64,000 nt of DNA from Saturnia japonica (lineage: Eukaryota; Arthropoda; Insecta; Lepidoptera; Saturniidae): assembly GCA_033032175.1 (NCBI GenBank), contig CM065308.1:22374952-22438951 (forward strand), in the 5' to 3' direction. The position numbers and the translations under genes were made by a program. Positions 44,499 through 57,621 of the stretch are shown piece after piece. The first letter of the stretch is position 1. Each line of letters begins with the position of its first letter. The notes under the pieces are model-generated. The model was not told the DNA's origin and ran no database searches. It saw nothing but the letters and a program-made list of their open reading frames with translations.

Positions 44499-47400
44499 GT
44501 AAGTATTTATTTAAAACATTTTGATTTATTTTTGTCATAGTGATATTTATTGAAATAAATGTTTTAGGTTGCCGATTTAATTATGATAATATTCTGAAAA
44601 GGTTAGTCGTTGATCGCGAGGAGTCATTTTATGGGCTGCAGAGTAACAGCGTATTAGCTAACTTTGATCCAGATCCGCCAATTTTTGCGTGTCGATTCTC
44701 GGAAGCTTCTGGTTACGAAAATATCTTGGCTCTTGCTAATGAAGATGGACGGGTCGCTATTCAGGTAGGTACACAAATTAAGTTTTCGTTAAATCACTTG
44801 CATTCTTATTTTCAGTTAATTTAATTTAAATTTATTGTTCCTTAATTCTGAAGATTTTAATTTTACACTTTCAACATAAAAACTATTTTTACTTGAAATC
44901 TATATAGAAACATGTAAGATAAAAAACTATATTATGAAATTTTGTAACTATGATTTAATTTTGTGCCTTTTACTTCAAAAACGAGACAGTTTTCAATCTT
45001 TAATCTCCTTTTTTAACTAAGGGGCAAGTATCTAAAATAACTGAATTTGTAAACAAATTCCTATTAATAATGTTATTATCATTATTAAAAAAAATCTGTT
45101 TATTTCACACTAGAAACAAGTGTAAATTATTTTTAAAATACACATTTTTACTAATTATCTGATTAATTATATAAAGTTAACCACAATTTATGATATGCTT
45201 CAATTTTAAGACTATTTCGACTGACATGATTTCCTTTATATTGTGAAAAAATATTGTTATGAGAAAAAATTATTTCCAGAACACAACAACAATAAAATCA
45301 GCGGGTAAAATAGAAAGTTTCCAATGTCACAACAATGCAGTCTTTGATTTGGCATGGATGCCTCATCACATGAACTTCGTAACAGTGTCAGGTAAACTCT
45401 TTGTGATAAGATCATAGCATTATAATCTACTGAATATTTATCTTTTCATATTGTAAGAAAGTGTCTTAGCACTAGATCTGTGTGGAAAACAACATCAAAC
45501 ATCAACTGAAGTAAATAAAAAGTTGTGTGCATCTTTATAAAACTTGTAAATGAGTTACATAACTGATAAACAGGAATATAACAAGAGTTCCGCCAAAATT
45601 AGGTTAATATTTTATGTTAAAAGCTGAACATGAGTTACATAGAAACTGTTTATTATTTTACTATTTAAAATAAAACACACTTATTGTTTTATATGAGTTA
45701 TTACTCAGAATTGCATTTTGAATAAAAATTATGTCTACAGCTTTTTCATTGAAAGCAGATATTGCTTTTTGCATCATATCCATATTAGCATTAATTCTGC
45801 GTTTATTAAATGCTAGCAAGCATTGGTGAAATTTTAAACAGCAGAACTTCAATAGGTTGAATTATAAGTAGGTATGTATATATCATTTGTTTGTTGTGTG
45901 GGTATATCGCACCTTTATTCCAATATTGTCACTAAATGAAAATCTTCAAAAAATTGTTTTTAACTCCATCTATTTTTGGAGCGCTGAATTTACATATTGC
46001 TTCAATCCTTATATTTTATTTTCTAGCCAATGATCTAGAGGGCGCAGTTGTCCTATCGACACTAAATGAAACCCCCCCATTCCCTTCATTCCTATAATGC
46101 CATTAAACAAATGAGTAAGTCTCTTCATAGACAAAATTATATTATTTCATGTGCTAAACTGTCATTTTAAGTTTAATGTCAGCTTTCTAATTCGTTGTTT
46201 CGGTAAGTTTGTTTTATATAATAAGTCAAAACGACATTTTGTGTTTAGAACTACTTTTTCATTAAGGTTAAGTGGTTGTTATTGATTTATCTATATTCCA
46301 AAAGTGTTACTATATGTTTAGTGACACTTTTCCATCAAGTGAATTATTATTATTGCCAAGCAACAAGCGAGGACACTCATCATCGAGTAGCTCAAGCTCT
46401 TCCAGCTCCAGTTCCAGTTCAAGCTTGGTACTAACACATGGAAATGATCCTTTTCTAGCACACAATACTCTGCAAGATCAAATTATGCCAATATTCAATC
46501 AAACCAATGATTGTAACATTTGTTACTAAGGCACAGATCATTATCATCAGTGTCAGTGATTTCGAACTCGATTATTGAATCACCAATTGGGACTTGTACA
46601 GAGAATTTGGGAATTGTTGATAATCTCCATGTAGAACATTGAGTTAGTGAAACCCTCGTGTTCTTTATCAGGCACATTACCACCAACAAGTGATTTTTCT
46701 CCGGAAGACAATGGTCCTAACTACGAGCCTAGAATGCCTATAACAGTGGAGGAATCTTCCGACACTGATACTTTTGATTACCAAGAACCTAATATCATAT
46801 CTGTATCGGTATCTATTGATCTGTATAACCTAGTATCGATTGGCTACAAGGAGCAAAACTGCTGTGGTCAGCAAAAAATCAATTTATGTTTTCAATGTAT
46901 ATGTATACCCTCAGTAACTTTAATATCAAAAGTCTAATTCATAAATTTTTAATAACTGGGCATACTCAAAATGGAAATGCCAATGTTCACTCGGTTATCG
47001 AAAAAGAAGTTAAAAATTTCCTGAAATCATCACCGATTTATGTACCGGAACTGTACACGAGTCTTATACAAACAGCCAGGAAAAGGGGAAGACCATACAA
47101 TGTCAAAGCAATGACTTACTGCGATTTTTCGATTTAAAAGACCTGGCCCGAGAATGTGCTAGCAAATTCAATAAAAATGCGGGTGGTGAAACAGTTCGAT
47201 TATAGGATATTAAAATAATAAAGGTGAAAAAACAACATGACGGCGAGATTAAAGTCTATTACAAAAACTCTTATGCTGAAACTGATTATAAGCAACTTTG
47301 CCCAGAACTACCATCACGCCTGCGACGTGTAACAGAAGCAGACGTAATTTTGAACTACAAAAGCTGTATAACTTCAGAATTGAGTTGAGTAATCGCAAAA

Positions 47401-50400
47401 AAAGTGATTTTATGTCTCTCGTTGATAGTAATTTAATTCCACATTTTTATGCAAACTTTTTTTATAATAGTATTGTATAAATTTCATTTTGATGTTTCCT
47501 TGTACTGATTTATGTCTTAAAAAATTCCCTAAAGATCTCATAGTTTCCAAATATGCTTAGTTTAAGAAAATAAGTAAAATATAATTCTAAGTACATAGCT
47601 ACTAGTGACTGACTATGTTTTACTACTGACAGAAGTGACAGAACACTTATCTGTCAGTCTAAATTCCTAAATATTTTTATTGACAGATTTTTATTAAAGA
47701 CGTTACCTATCTAAAAAAATTAGGTTTTATATGTAAGTATAGTAAAACTGCTAGTTTAGTATGTACCTAAGCACTTATTTGTTTTTGTAGTAGTAGTAGT
47801 GTAAGTTCTAACTACTTGCCTAGATTTCTTCTTATTTCACTAGGAATATAATTTGTCTTGTATAATTTAATTAGTTTTATTTCCTCAACCTAATGAAAAC
47901 ATTTAAAAATAGTAGATAATTTATACTAAGCAGCTAGTATGAAATTTAATACTACATAATTGCCCACTTAATATTAATAGATAAAACAATCTCACATACA
48001 TTTATATGTGCAAAATGACACTTCAATTATTATGCACTTTTCTATAAAATGGTAAACTGTCACTAAAATTTTCAATAATTAATATCCGCATAATAATAAT
48101 TACAATTATTCCTGAAAAGTCAATACAACTTTATATAAATCAGTTAATGTTTCCCATAAACATTTAAATAGCTATCCTGCATAATTTGCTAATTTAAGAT
48201 AGTGACGATATTGGAATAAAGGTGCGATATGTTCATTTACCAAATCATTATTTTACTTCTATTAAAAGCATATTTCAATATTACACTTATTTTCTTCAAT
48301 TTTTGATACGCATACAAATATTTCCTTAAATGTGTTCTCTTATTCATAAGACTTCATTAATCTATCTAATTTGTAAAGGAAAATAATATCCTTGCAGTTC
48401 CTGTGGATCGCTAAGGATTCAATTTTTCATGCAGCTTGTTTTAGATAGATAGATAGATAGCCAGGCGGGCATTGGAAAAAGCCCTACCACCATGCTATGG
48501 TTACATCACAATGATTACCTTCACCGAAATACAGAGATATAGAGTACTTGTTGTTTCTAATTAGCTGACCACTACTGTATATACTGACGGATGAACGGGA
48601 ATTGATGGGGTGGTAGGGATCTATATTCGACTTGGGTCACTACCACTGTACACATTGTGATAAACATGTTAGAGTGACTTTTTGTATTGTCGCGTTTCGG
48701 GATCAACCAGTGTGCATAACCCGTCTGCTAAGAGGCTTGCAGGCAGGTATGACATTGATGGTTAATGGATTACCAATCTCTCAGAGTTTGACAATGTTTT
48801 TGAATTGTACTGTTCTTACCATCAGATATCAGGTATCATTGTCATTAACAATACTCAAAATGTAACAGACTTGCAAACAAAAATAATGCTCAACAAAACT
48901 AAATGAATTACTACTTCGGTATGTATAAAATGGTCTGCAGATATTTATACTTTCCATTTTCAGGTGATCACACCGCTTCACTATGGGACGTTACCGAAAG
49001 TGATCCAAGGAGAGTGATGGTGTTCTCAAATCACACAAGGTCAGTTAAAACTGCTGTCTTTAGGCCCTCAGATCCATCAGTATTCGCTACAGGTGCGAGG
49101 GATGGTCACATACTCGTTTGGGATATTAGAGCCAGTAACAATCCCTCTCTAGTATTGAAACCAGACAATTGCCTCATAAACTGTCATTCTAGTTTCACTC
49201 CTAAAACGCCTGGTTCACATAGCAAAAGACCACGCATCGATAATCATAGAGCTATCAGTATCACAGGCCTTGTTTTTCAAAACGAACAGACACTCATATC
49301 ATGCGGAGAATGCGATGGAAACATCAAAGTATGGGACTTAAGAAAGAACTACAACATATACAAAAGGGAACCACTGCCGAAACATTCAATCCCATACTGT
49401 GGTAGTTCCACGAAAAATGGATACACTAATTTAATAATAGATGATGCCCGGACGAAACTTTACGCTAGCTGCATGGATAACGTCATATATTGCTTTAATA
49501 TTTCGACTTATAACTTATTACCAGAACAGAGGTACATTGGACATGAAAACAGTACATTTTACATAAAAACTAACCTTAGTCCAGACTCTATGTACTTGGT
49601 GAGTGGGAGCAGTGACAAAAACGCTTACATCTGGAACGTAAAGTATTCAGAACCAATTGTAAAATTGACTGGACATTGGGCAGAAGTCACCTGTGCGGCG
49701 TGGTGCCGGAAAGATAATATGAAAATCGTTACTTGTAGCGACGATGCTAGACATAAGATCTGGAGAATTGGTAGAGAGTTTCTCGTTAATGAATCAGAAC
49801 TGAAAGGACGAGCGGAGGTCGTTCCGCGGTCTGACTTAACCAGTCTTCCACAATGGGGCGCATTAGACAGAACTCCGAAATCTTTGAAACGTAATTCTAC
49901 AACCACACCCGGTTCATATAGCGATAAACGTACAAAATTCCAAAGTACCTTGTCCAGTAATAAGACTAAGCGTTGCTTGACTGATCTTATGAATACATCA
50001 AAAGAGAGTGAAGATACAGAAATCATAGCAAAAAGATTCAAATCAGACAACCAAGTAAGTGAAGAGAAAATCCTACATGCGGGTATTAAAAGGCGCCACG
50101 AGAATGAAATCGTACAAGGCAGCCCCAAAAAGTGCTATTCAGAATCAAACGTGTTGGAGTGGACTTACATTCCTAAACCTGGGACTTCATTCATGACTCC
50201 AACAAAGAATTATGAGAAGAGAAACTGTAAAGTTCTCTCTCCCAAGAGTCCTAAAATGACATCGACTAATAATACATCTATGTCGCCAGTAAAAACATCA
50301 CCTACTAAAGTCAGAATTATATCATTCACAACACCAACAAAAGATTTGCCAAACTTTGTATTAAACGGAGAGGCGCCACACTTGAGGCTGATGTCTCCAG

Positions 50401-50627
50401 TTAAAAAGAAACAAGAAACTACGGACTGGTTAACGCTAATGGCTCGCGAGAAGAAAGGAAAATCATCGGAAGTCGAAGATAAGTCTATTTTAAGTGTACC
50501 GTTCAGTCCTAAAGAATATGTTCTACCAAGAAGGAATTCAGTCTCGGAGAAAATATCAAAATCTTCTACGAGAAAGAGTAAAACGCTACTTACTTACTTC
50601 AGTGTTACAAATAAAAATTACAAATAA
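44456..50627 (+). CDS. DTL: Cdt2/denticleless, CRL4 ubiquitin-ligase substrate receptor
   Basis: Four exons: 44456-44498, 44568-44764, 45280-45391 and 48964-50627. All borders are GT-AG and the frame closes exactly (2016 nt, 671 residues). The protein is a WD40 propeller (about 40-390) followed by a long disordered tail. Family hallmarks: FDLAWMP, GDHTASLWDV (118-127), two WDxR DDB1-binding motifs, WDIR (170-173) and WDLR (241-244), then LVSGSSDKNAYIWNV, VTCAAWC and TCSDDARHKIWR. The tail has many SP/TP sites, the conserved DWLTLMAREKKG segment, and a C-terminal PIP-like box TLLTYF (658-663). Known role: on PCNA-loaded chromatin, CRL4-Cdt2 ubiquitinates Cdt1, Set8 and p21/Dacapo-type proteins to prevent re-replication. 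The third intron (3.6 kb) hosts a DNA element. The start ATG gives MNDIQNLIDRQLG. Confidence 0.95.
44568..44764 (+). CDS. DTL: DTL exon 2
   Basis: The acceptor GTTTTAG is at 44561-44567. It reads CRFNYDNILKRL through PIFACRFSEASGYENILAL and ANEDGRVAIQ, with a GTAGGT donor. It aligns with the first propeller blade of Cdt2 (LA.ANE.G pattern). Confidence 0.93.
45280..45391 (+). CDS. DTL: DTL exon 3
   Basis: After TATTTCCAG it reads KIESFQCHNNAVFDLAWMPH and FVTVS. It ends one base into the Gly codon completed by exon 4 (G then DHTASLWD). The donor is GTAAAC. Confidence 0.93.
46316..46529 (+). pseudogene. Ser-rich N-terminal piece of the intron element's ORF
   Basis: Reads MFSDTFPSSELLLLPSNKRG, a run of about 16 Ser, then LVLTHGNDPFLAHNTL, and stops. 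A further acidic piece in another frame (SDFSPEDNGPNYEP, PITVEESSDTD; about 46,690-46,770) probably continued the same protein. Low-complexity, no domain by itself. Confidence 0.5.
46933..47480 (+). pseudogene. C-terminal piece of a transposon-associated ORF (GHTQN family)
   Basis: Across two frameshifts and a stop it reads FLITGHTQNGNANVHSVIEK, then SSPIYVPELYTSLIQTARKR and RPYNVKAM; next FDLKDLARECASKFNK and IKIIKVKKQ; next NRKKSDFMSLVDSNLIPHFY. From memory, this GHTQNE..HS.IE ... LIP..Y..F order is the C-terminus of large uncharacterised insect proteins, abundant and probably transposon-encoded (of the type given a DUF7869-like label). The middle, presumably catalytic, part is missing here. 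Confidence 0.6.
48440..48850 (+). repeat. dispersed repeat with (AGAT)n start
   Basis: A short GATA/AGAT microsatellite at about 48,444-48,461 precedes a stretch typical of dispersed lepidopteran repeats ('ccaccatgctatgg', 'tcaaccagtgtgcataacc', 'accatcagatatcagg'). It lies in DTL intron 3 just before exon 4. Confidence 0.4.
48964..50627 (+). CDS. DTL: DTL exon 4 (most of the protein)
   Basis: The acceptor CATTTTCAG precedes GTGATCAC. It contains the remaining WD40 repeats, the disordered tail and the PIP-like box; the stop TAA is at 50625-50627. An AATAAA overlaps the stop region, and another lies at 51517-51522. Confidence 0.95.
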
Positions 50628-53600
50628 AAAGTAATGATTATTGATATTTACTCGCCATATCATCATGGATGTTTCACATTTAATGATTCCAATCACCCCA
50701 AGAATTAGTTTTTGATAAAAGTATGTTTCTATTTATATTATTTGTAACTAATTTTTTACAACATAGTAGGGGTTGCCTATGTGTAATTTCATCACCATCT
50801 TGATGACTAACCCTCTACAAATAGGGCACATTTGCTACGATAATTAAGGGTTGAGAAAAGTGTTCCCATCGAATGACATTTTGAAAAATTGAGTTAAACA
50901 TTAATGTAATTTTTGCCAATTCATCATATTATTTTGATATTGTTAAATCAAGCTTTAATTTGTATTCCCAATATGTTTTAAACAAACAAACAGACTGATC
51001 GAGCTCTCATCACTTACTAGTTTCCGACATGCTAACAATTCAAAAATGCTCTAACAGAGTCTGCGTCGCGTCGGTGCTGACAGTATGCTTGCTTTCGGCC
51101 GGATGGATCCTTTTGGGTCTTTAGCAGCACACCGACGCATTCGTACGCGGCGTAACAGATGAAAAATATTTGCGATACTGTATAAAACTTTCTCACATTT
51201 GAATATGGTGCAATAAAATCTCGAAGCAGTACTCTTCTTTCGATTTAGAATTGTTGTTAATAGCTTCTGTGGGATTCTCCCGTTTTTCTTGAATCTGACT
51301 CCATGCCATATCATTTTTGAAGATATTTCAATAATTCTCATATTCTATAAATAATTCTATGATATCAGCTTCGCGCGTCACTCCTAGAATGAAACGAGAC
51401 CAGTGCGGCGTTTATGACTGTTTCTTTCATTTCGCTACCGTGGTGTGTCGGTGAGCTAAAGGTATTATTTAACCCGTCATTAGGTGAATCTTCTATTTGT
51501 AAAAATTGGAATTTTAAATAAATATATATTTCGCTACATACTTTCTATTAATATGTACAATTATAAATAAGTTCCTATTGATATTGTAAGGTCACATAAA
51601 ACGCTTTTGGACTCCGGTTATGTTAAGATAAAAATGGACTGATAATGTATAAGTAATTTTCTGTAAACTTGATAACAGTGTATAATGTATTATATGTACG
51701 CACATTTCCATTCAAATTACAATTGTGTATTTTTTTAATTATCAATGTTAATTTTCTTAATAATATGTACTCCATATTGCCTTTTTTTATTTAACCTATT
51801 GTTGGTTTGAAAACTATAGATTGTAATTAATAACATAATGATATTTTTTTATTTATTTACTTATTATTTAAGCACTGAAAGAGTAGCCTGAGCCTACAAT
51901 TTTTACTTATAACGTAGTTCCTTCAGTAAAAATAAAAAAATTAATAATTATCTCTAGTTTTGTGCCTATACTATATAACAACAAAATAGTGGTGCGAAAT
52001 TTATTGTCATAACGAACTGTGTATTAAATATTGTATATTGTTAAAATAGCTATAAAGCACCTTTCCATTGAGCGCCTGATTGTATAATGAAGTGAGTCAC
52101 TAATTATTAATATAACATAAGTATCATTCTTCGTTTTATAAAAAAAAAAAAATCTATTCACAAAAGAAATCGTTTTCTTTAATATCCATTGAGTTCTTCC
52201 AAATCAATTTTCGACGCCGGAATTTATTTTCGATATTACAATTAACGTTGGAAGATTTTTTTTGTCTTGTTGGATAACACAAATACCGGTTTATTTATTT
52301 ATCATTCATTATATATAACTAATTATTTTGTAATAGCATTATTTTATGTTTTATTTTTGTAGACTTACAATGTTGTTATCAGTTACTGACTATTTAAGTT
52401 AGGTATACTTATAGTAATTCTTATTGTTATTTACCAAAATCCTAACTGACGTTCAACAAGGATATACTCAAATATGAATTTAAATACAATTGGTACTCGT
52501 TTTTGACTTTCAGCAATCCGAAAACAAGTGTTCGACGATAGATCTTTAGTTGGTAACAAGTAGCTGGCCTGCAGGCGAGTACTATTGAATTGGTCGGATA
52601 GGCTTATAAAGTGACGTCACGTACAGATAGGAGTAATAAAACACTAATTAAGATGTGCCATTGCTCACTCTTTATTACGATTGTTAATCAATATATATAA
52701 AAACATAAATTATTTTGTAAAAGTATCACCACCGATTTTTGCAAAATCACTGCGAGCCCCAACGCTTGCGATACTACTACTGAACCCTTTTATAGGAAGT
52801 CCCTCGGAACTCGATTTAAAAAAAAAAGCTATTCAACTTAGGTATATATAAGCATAATTATTGAAATTCGTAAATTACCAATGAGAAATATCTACACACA
52901 GTTCAAATTATATTATTCACTTTAGAAATATTAGGGTGTAAATAAAAACTAGTTTTCTTCTGAATTACGCTCTTAGGCTTCTGAAGTTCGGATTTAATCA
53001 ACAAAATTAAAATATTTGATTGTTTAAAATATTCATAGATGTTGTAAATTGTCGATAAAGTTGAGAATTTTTTATTAAAGCTACAACAAATAGTGAACAG
53101 TAAAGCGTAGAACTTGATCTGAGAAATAATTTTTAAACTTTCTATCCATCAAAACGTTAAAATTATTCCTGAGATAAAAGTTATGTGTTAATTGAAAAAT
53201 GAACCCTAAATCAAATACCGAGTAACGATAGGTCATACTGTTTTTTTTTAATACGCATCAACTCTTCGTTTATATAAAAAATATCTAAATTATTTATTAT
53301 CAAAAGCATTCCGTTATAATTCTATTCTCGACTATCTACACCAATGTAAATAAATCAATACAGTATAATATAACATATATCATTCTATAGAACCCTCGTA
53401 AACAAGTTCACAAAAGTTAAAGGCCGTCAGGATAACTCGCAGGGACTCGCTCACAGGTCTGGGTTCTATCCGAAAACAATTTCATGTCACTAACGAAATA
53501 TTAATTGTAATAATTATATAAAAAGAATTAACACAAAATAATAAAACAAAAAGAGATTTGTTTAACAATAGACCGATCCGGCTCGGCAGTCGGCACTCGG

Positions 53601-54290
53601 CACTCCTCCGCCAGCAATTTGTTATACTACTACATCTAAGTTCGCACTTTACGTAACTTAACTCTATGTACATACAATATCTTTATCTAAGCGATTTTTA
53701 AAAAAGTTTTTTTTTAGTACTTTTTATAATATTATTATTAATTTGAAAATTTGTTAAATGTCTTTATCGTTAAATTCACTGAATCCACTCGCACCACATT
53801 TTTTTTTGTATAGTTTATATAACATTTTTTGTTTTCATTTTAAAACACAACACAAATAACAGAATGTTTTAGCCCCGCTAAAAACTACAAACATAAATAT
53901 ATAACTAAGAGTACAACCGATGTAATTTGTACGAAAAACGAGAATGCGCGACAGTTTCTACTCTTCAAGACCCAAAACTAATTCCGGAAGCCGTTACACA
54001 AAATAAAAATTCATAATGGCTATCGGAATGTTTACAATAAACGTATAAAATACTTTCGTAATTTCTAGCGTCCGTTTTGAAAATTTGGCTTTCCGATAAA
54101 TCTTTCGTACACCTACCTACACATTTAATTCCGTTCTCTTTCTCTTGATATTGCACAACAACAAACATTACGCGCAAACTCGCTTTCATATCAATTGACA
54201 TTTAAAAAAATTGGTACAATATAAAGGTTAATTCTATGAAAGAATCACGTGTTTTGTCGTGACTGCTTGTGCTGATAGCATTGCGTGTTG
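50628..54290. other. downstream of DTL, no gene recognised
   Basis: AT-rich. It includes the DTL 3' UTR at the left. A GC-richer patch at 51,050-51,170 and 51,360-51,460 (CGTCGCGTCGG, CACACCGACGC) has inverted-looking CGACGC motifs but no convincing frame. The minus-strand frame at 51,051-51,341 is without a known domain. Confidence 0.5.
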
Positions 54291-54331
54291 CGTCGCATCG
54301 CATCGCATCGCATCGCATCGCATCGCGTCGC
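54291..54331. repeat. pentanucleotide microsatellite (CATCG)n
   Basis: About seven CATCG units in tandem, then variant CGTCG units. It gives artefactual IASHR-type peptide repeats in one frame. Confidence 0.9.
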
Positions 54332-57300
54332 GTACTACTCGAGTTGACTAGCGATACTGTGCGTGATCAGCACAAACATTCAACGGGCTCAGTCGCAATT
54401 CGAGATCAAAAACTCGAGGCGATATTACTATACTTTATCACCTCAAACGCCGAAGCGAACGCGACATCAAAACAACCCCATTACACCCTCCCCCCCGCAC
54501 ACCCCGTACCGCGCCCAACGACAACTGTCACTGTCCGAGTGTCCGAGAGGTCGCGTCCGCCCATCATCAGTCCTTCCATTTTATCACAATAGACAACTAT
54601 AAGCTGTCTCGATGGCTGCGTAAATAAAAATCGTCTCATCTAACGGTCCTTACTCGGCTAAATGTTCGTGTTCGTTCATTTCATTTACAAAACAATATCG
54701 TATCACTAATATCCTTTTTTTAAATATTTTCAATGTATTAATACAAAAATTCAATTGATCCTATTCAAAACGAGTAAACATTTCAAAAATTTCTATTTCA
54801 TGTATAAACCGAGAAGTATATACACAAAAACTATGCGATTGGATTATCATACGTCGGTCTCTATTTAGATGAGCAGTCTGTTCGTTTGACCTGAATTCGG
54901 AATCTATTCGGAATTTGTTTCCTACACTAAAACAGCCATTTTCCCTCCACGTCATATTCCAACACTTACCACTCTATACATTAATAACTCGAATATATGA
55001 CAGTCCGATCGCAGGAATCTCACAAAGTAGCGCGTACGTAGCGAGTAACGACGCGCGACGTATTGGTATGTATGTACGCAAGTTCTTATAAAAAACAGTA
55101 CCTATTCGTAATTTTGTACTTTTATCATTAATTGAGTGCAGCTGTGAAGGAATGAAGACAAATGGATTTATAATTTTAACTATACGAAGAAATAACTGAG
55201 TTACTGAGAATCCGTACTATTTATGTATTCATTTTAATTATTAAATTAACTCCATACCGAAACAAACATATTATGAAGGTTTTAAGAAGTCAGTGTAAAA
55301 TATAAAGTCGTTGGTAAAATTTGAAGAATAAACAAAAATAAAATCCTCGAAGACATATGGTCCTAATATGTAAGTACAAAGACGACACTACGAAATGGTC
55401 TTTAGATACGGTATGTTCTAAAGTCATGTATGTATAATTTTAGAACGCTTCTTTATTGTTAAAATCGAATAGTTTTCAATTATAAACCGTGTGATAATAA
55501 ATTCAATTGTGATTGGAATAATTGATAATATAATTTGTGATAAAACAATGGAAATGTATTATTAAGATAATTATAAACGATACAATATTAACCTTACAGA
55601 GCAGTCATACAATTTTGATCTGTTCTCTAGCGTGTACATGTAGCGTGGTATCACTTTACACTCAAAAGGACCTTTAACACACAAAGGCGTGTCTTGTTTT
55701 TTTTAGTCAACGTATTGTATTGACATTTTCGTTAATAACTTTCGAATAATATTAAATGGAAACAAGTAACATCAATATATTCAGTATGCATGTACAGGTA
55801 CCGAAACACGCATTAACAATCAAGGAAATTGTTGGAAAAGTTAACATTAGTTCGACAAACCCGTTTAATGGGGCGTCGTTATATTTTCAACAAGAATCAA
55901 CAGTTTTCAATAAACTCATTTGCTCTGTTACAGGCAGTAACTTGATGCGCTGTCTTGCAGTTTGGAAAAACAATTATCACAAATTATAAAGAACTTCGTT
56001 CAAATCGTTCAAATTGTATAATTTTCAAGGTACTACTCGCATTAACGTAATTCTATTAAAGAGTAAAAGAGATAAATATACTAAGATGTTTCTATCCGTA
56101 AATCCACACATTTGTTTACAATAAATATTTTTTTGTAGTAAGATGCCCTAATAAATTAGTTTTTTAACCTAAGAATAAGTTGAAAGTAAACCATTATTAC
56201 TTTATACATATATGTGATTATATTAAAAATTAAATAGGTTAAAAGTTTCTGATTTCAGCTTTGATATTGTCATAACATATACAATCTGTTTCGTTAATTA
56301 TTTATTATTTACTGAGCACAATCATTTTCACTAGGCGCTACGGAACTACGTGTCTACTGGAATATAATATATAATTTACTGGTTTTAGACGTTTTTTATG
56401 TAGGTACTCATAGTTACGGTAAATGGTTATTAATGGTTAGTTATTTTAATCGTTATTCATAAGTAATTATTTGATCGTTTTGATATAATTATTCCAAACA
56501 GAATTACTTTAAAAAAATTGTACTCTTATATTCTTTGTATCTCTATACAAACTATTTAAAAATTCACACATGTAGAAGTAGTCACAAACAAACAGACAAG
56601 CGTATACGATTAACTTAGCATTCAAAATCTAAATAAACGACTAGCTAAGTTTAAAAAAAAAATTCAACAAAATGACCCTACTCCATCTTGATGGTAGGTA
56701 CATGCAGATGAGGCCAACGGTGACCGTCGATATGCCGGTCTGCAATTATACCGGCGAAACACATGCAAGTAGTATAAAGCGCACTAAGACCCATAAAGTT
56801 ATAAAACATTTCTAACTTTCCCTTCAGAATTGATTTCATTATCACACGGCCAGGCGACTGTAACGCATAGAGTGCCTTTGTACGCCTGGATACGCATGGA
56901 CTAAACATACAACCTACATCCAAGTTTAAAGTCCACGATCAATTTACACTGTTCTATAATGTCCATCTGTTGCCTTGCCTTACATCAACTTTATAGGCTC
57001 TAAACATTTTTTTTTTTCTGTTGTAAATAAATACGGAACACAACAAATAGGAGCAGTTTGAAGCCAAATACATACAAATGTTATCCGATTACTAACAATA
57101 CATACATAATGGGTGCTTCATTGCTGGTTTTATATAAGATAAATATTTTGTATTATTTTTATTTTATTGATTTTTTTTTACAAAATTAACAAGTGTATGC
57201 TTTTTATTTGATTATTGAAGCTCTTTACATATTGTTCTTTAAAATTAATATTTGTATAGTAAAAATGTTAATCTATAATACAATTTGTTGGTAAAAGGCC

Positions 57301-57440
57301 TAGGTATCCGTCGTCGTTAGCGAGAAAGAGAAGCGTCTTCCTTCTCATGTAACCAGTGATATCGTATTTGTGTTATGAGATACGTCATCGACGTTCACAA
57401 ATCGATGGTCAAAATCGAGTAAAACCTTACAAGGTTAGGG
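54332..57440. other. non-coding region, CpG-rich patches
   Basis: The segment 54,330-54,560 is unusually GC- and CpG-rich for this window, with C-runs, and 55,020-55,075 has a CGCG/TACG-rich patch. These may be promoter-like. No exon structure could be supported on either strand. Confidence 0.45.
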
Positions 57441-57575
57441 CTAGGGCACAAACAACGTTGAGACGCAGCCGCATTCAGTCGCACAGCGCGGGACACTCGG
57501 AGACGAGCGGGGTCTCACTGTGCGCTCGACACCTCTCTGCCAACGCCGAGACACTCCGCCTGGCACATCGACAAT
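57441..57575 (-). CDS. possible terminal exon, weak
   Basis: Acceptor TATTTCCAG on the minus strand, then an open frame IVDVPGGVSRRWQRGVERTV ending at TAG (57443-57441). The other two frames also end within this GC-rich island, so the reading frame is undecided. It may be a terminal exon of a minus-strand gene whose other exons lie to the right, or a CpG-rich repeat. Confidence 0.15.
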   Translation of the reverse strand: MVDVPGGVSRRWQRGVERTVRPRSSPSVPRCATECGCVSTLFVP

Positions 57576-57621
57576 CTGGAAATATTACATAACCAATATT
57601 AATGCACATAATTACCTTAGA

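Larger units (their letters stand above)
45906..48228. mobile_element. 2.3-kb terminal-inverted-repeat element in DTL intron 3
   Basis: The left end ATCGCACCTTTATTCCAATA and the right end (same as reverse complement) match over about 29 bp with one mismatch. The sequence between contains the degraded ORF pieces at 46316-46529, 46650-46800 and 46933-47480, all on the plus strand, plus a non-coding 3' half. AT/TAT flank both ends, so a 2-3 bp target duplication is possible. The superfamily is not assigned. Confidence 0.82.

Noticed and set aside
46340..46430. Poly-Ser-coding tract as a host gene exon
   Set aside because: It lies within the inverted-repeat element in the DTL intron, and no splice sites join it to DTL.
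49625..50128. Minus-strand frame of 167 codons
   Set aside because: Antisense to DTL exon 4, with no domain.
54269..54592. Plus-strand frame of 107 codons with repeated IASHR
   Set aside because: Generated by the CATCG microsatellite and a GC-rich patch; no gene signals.
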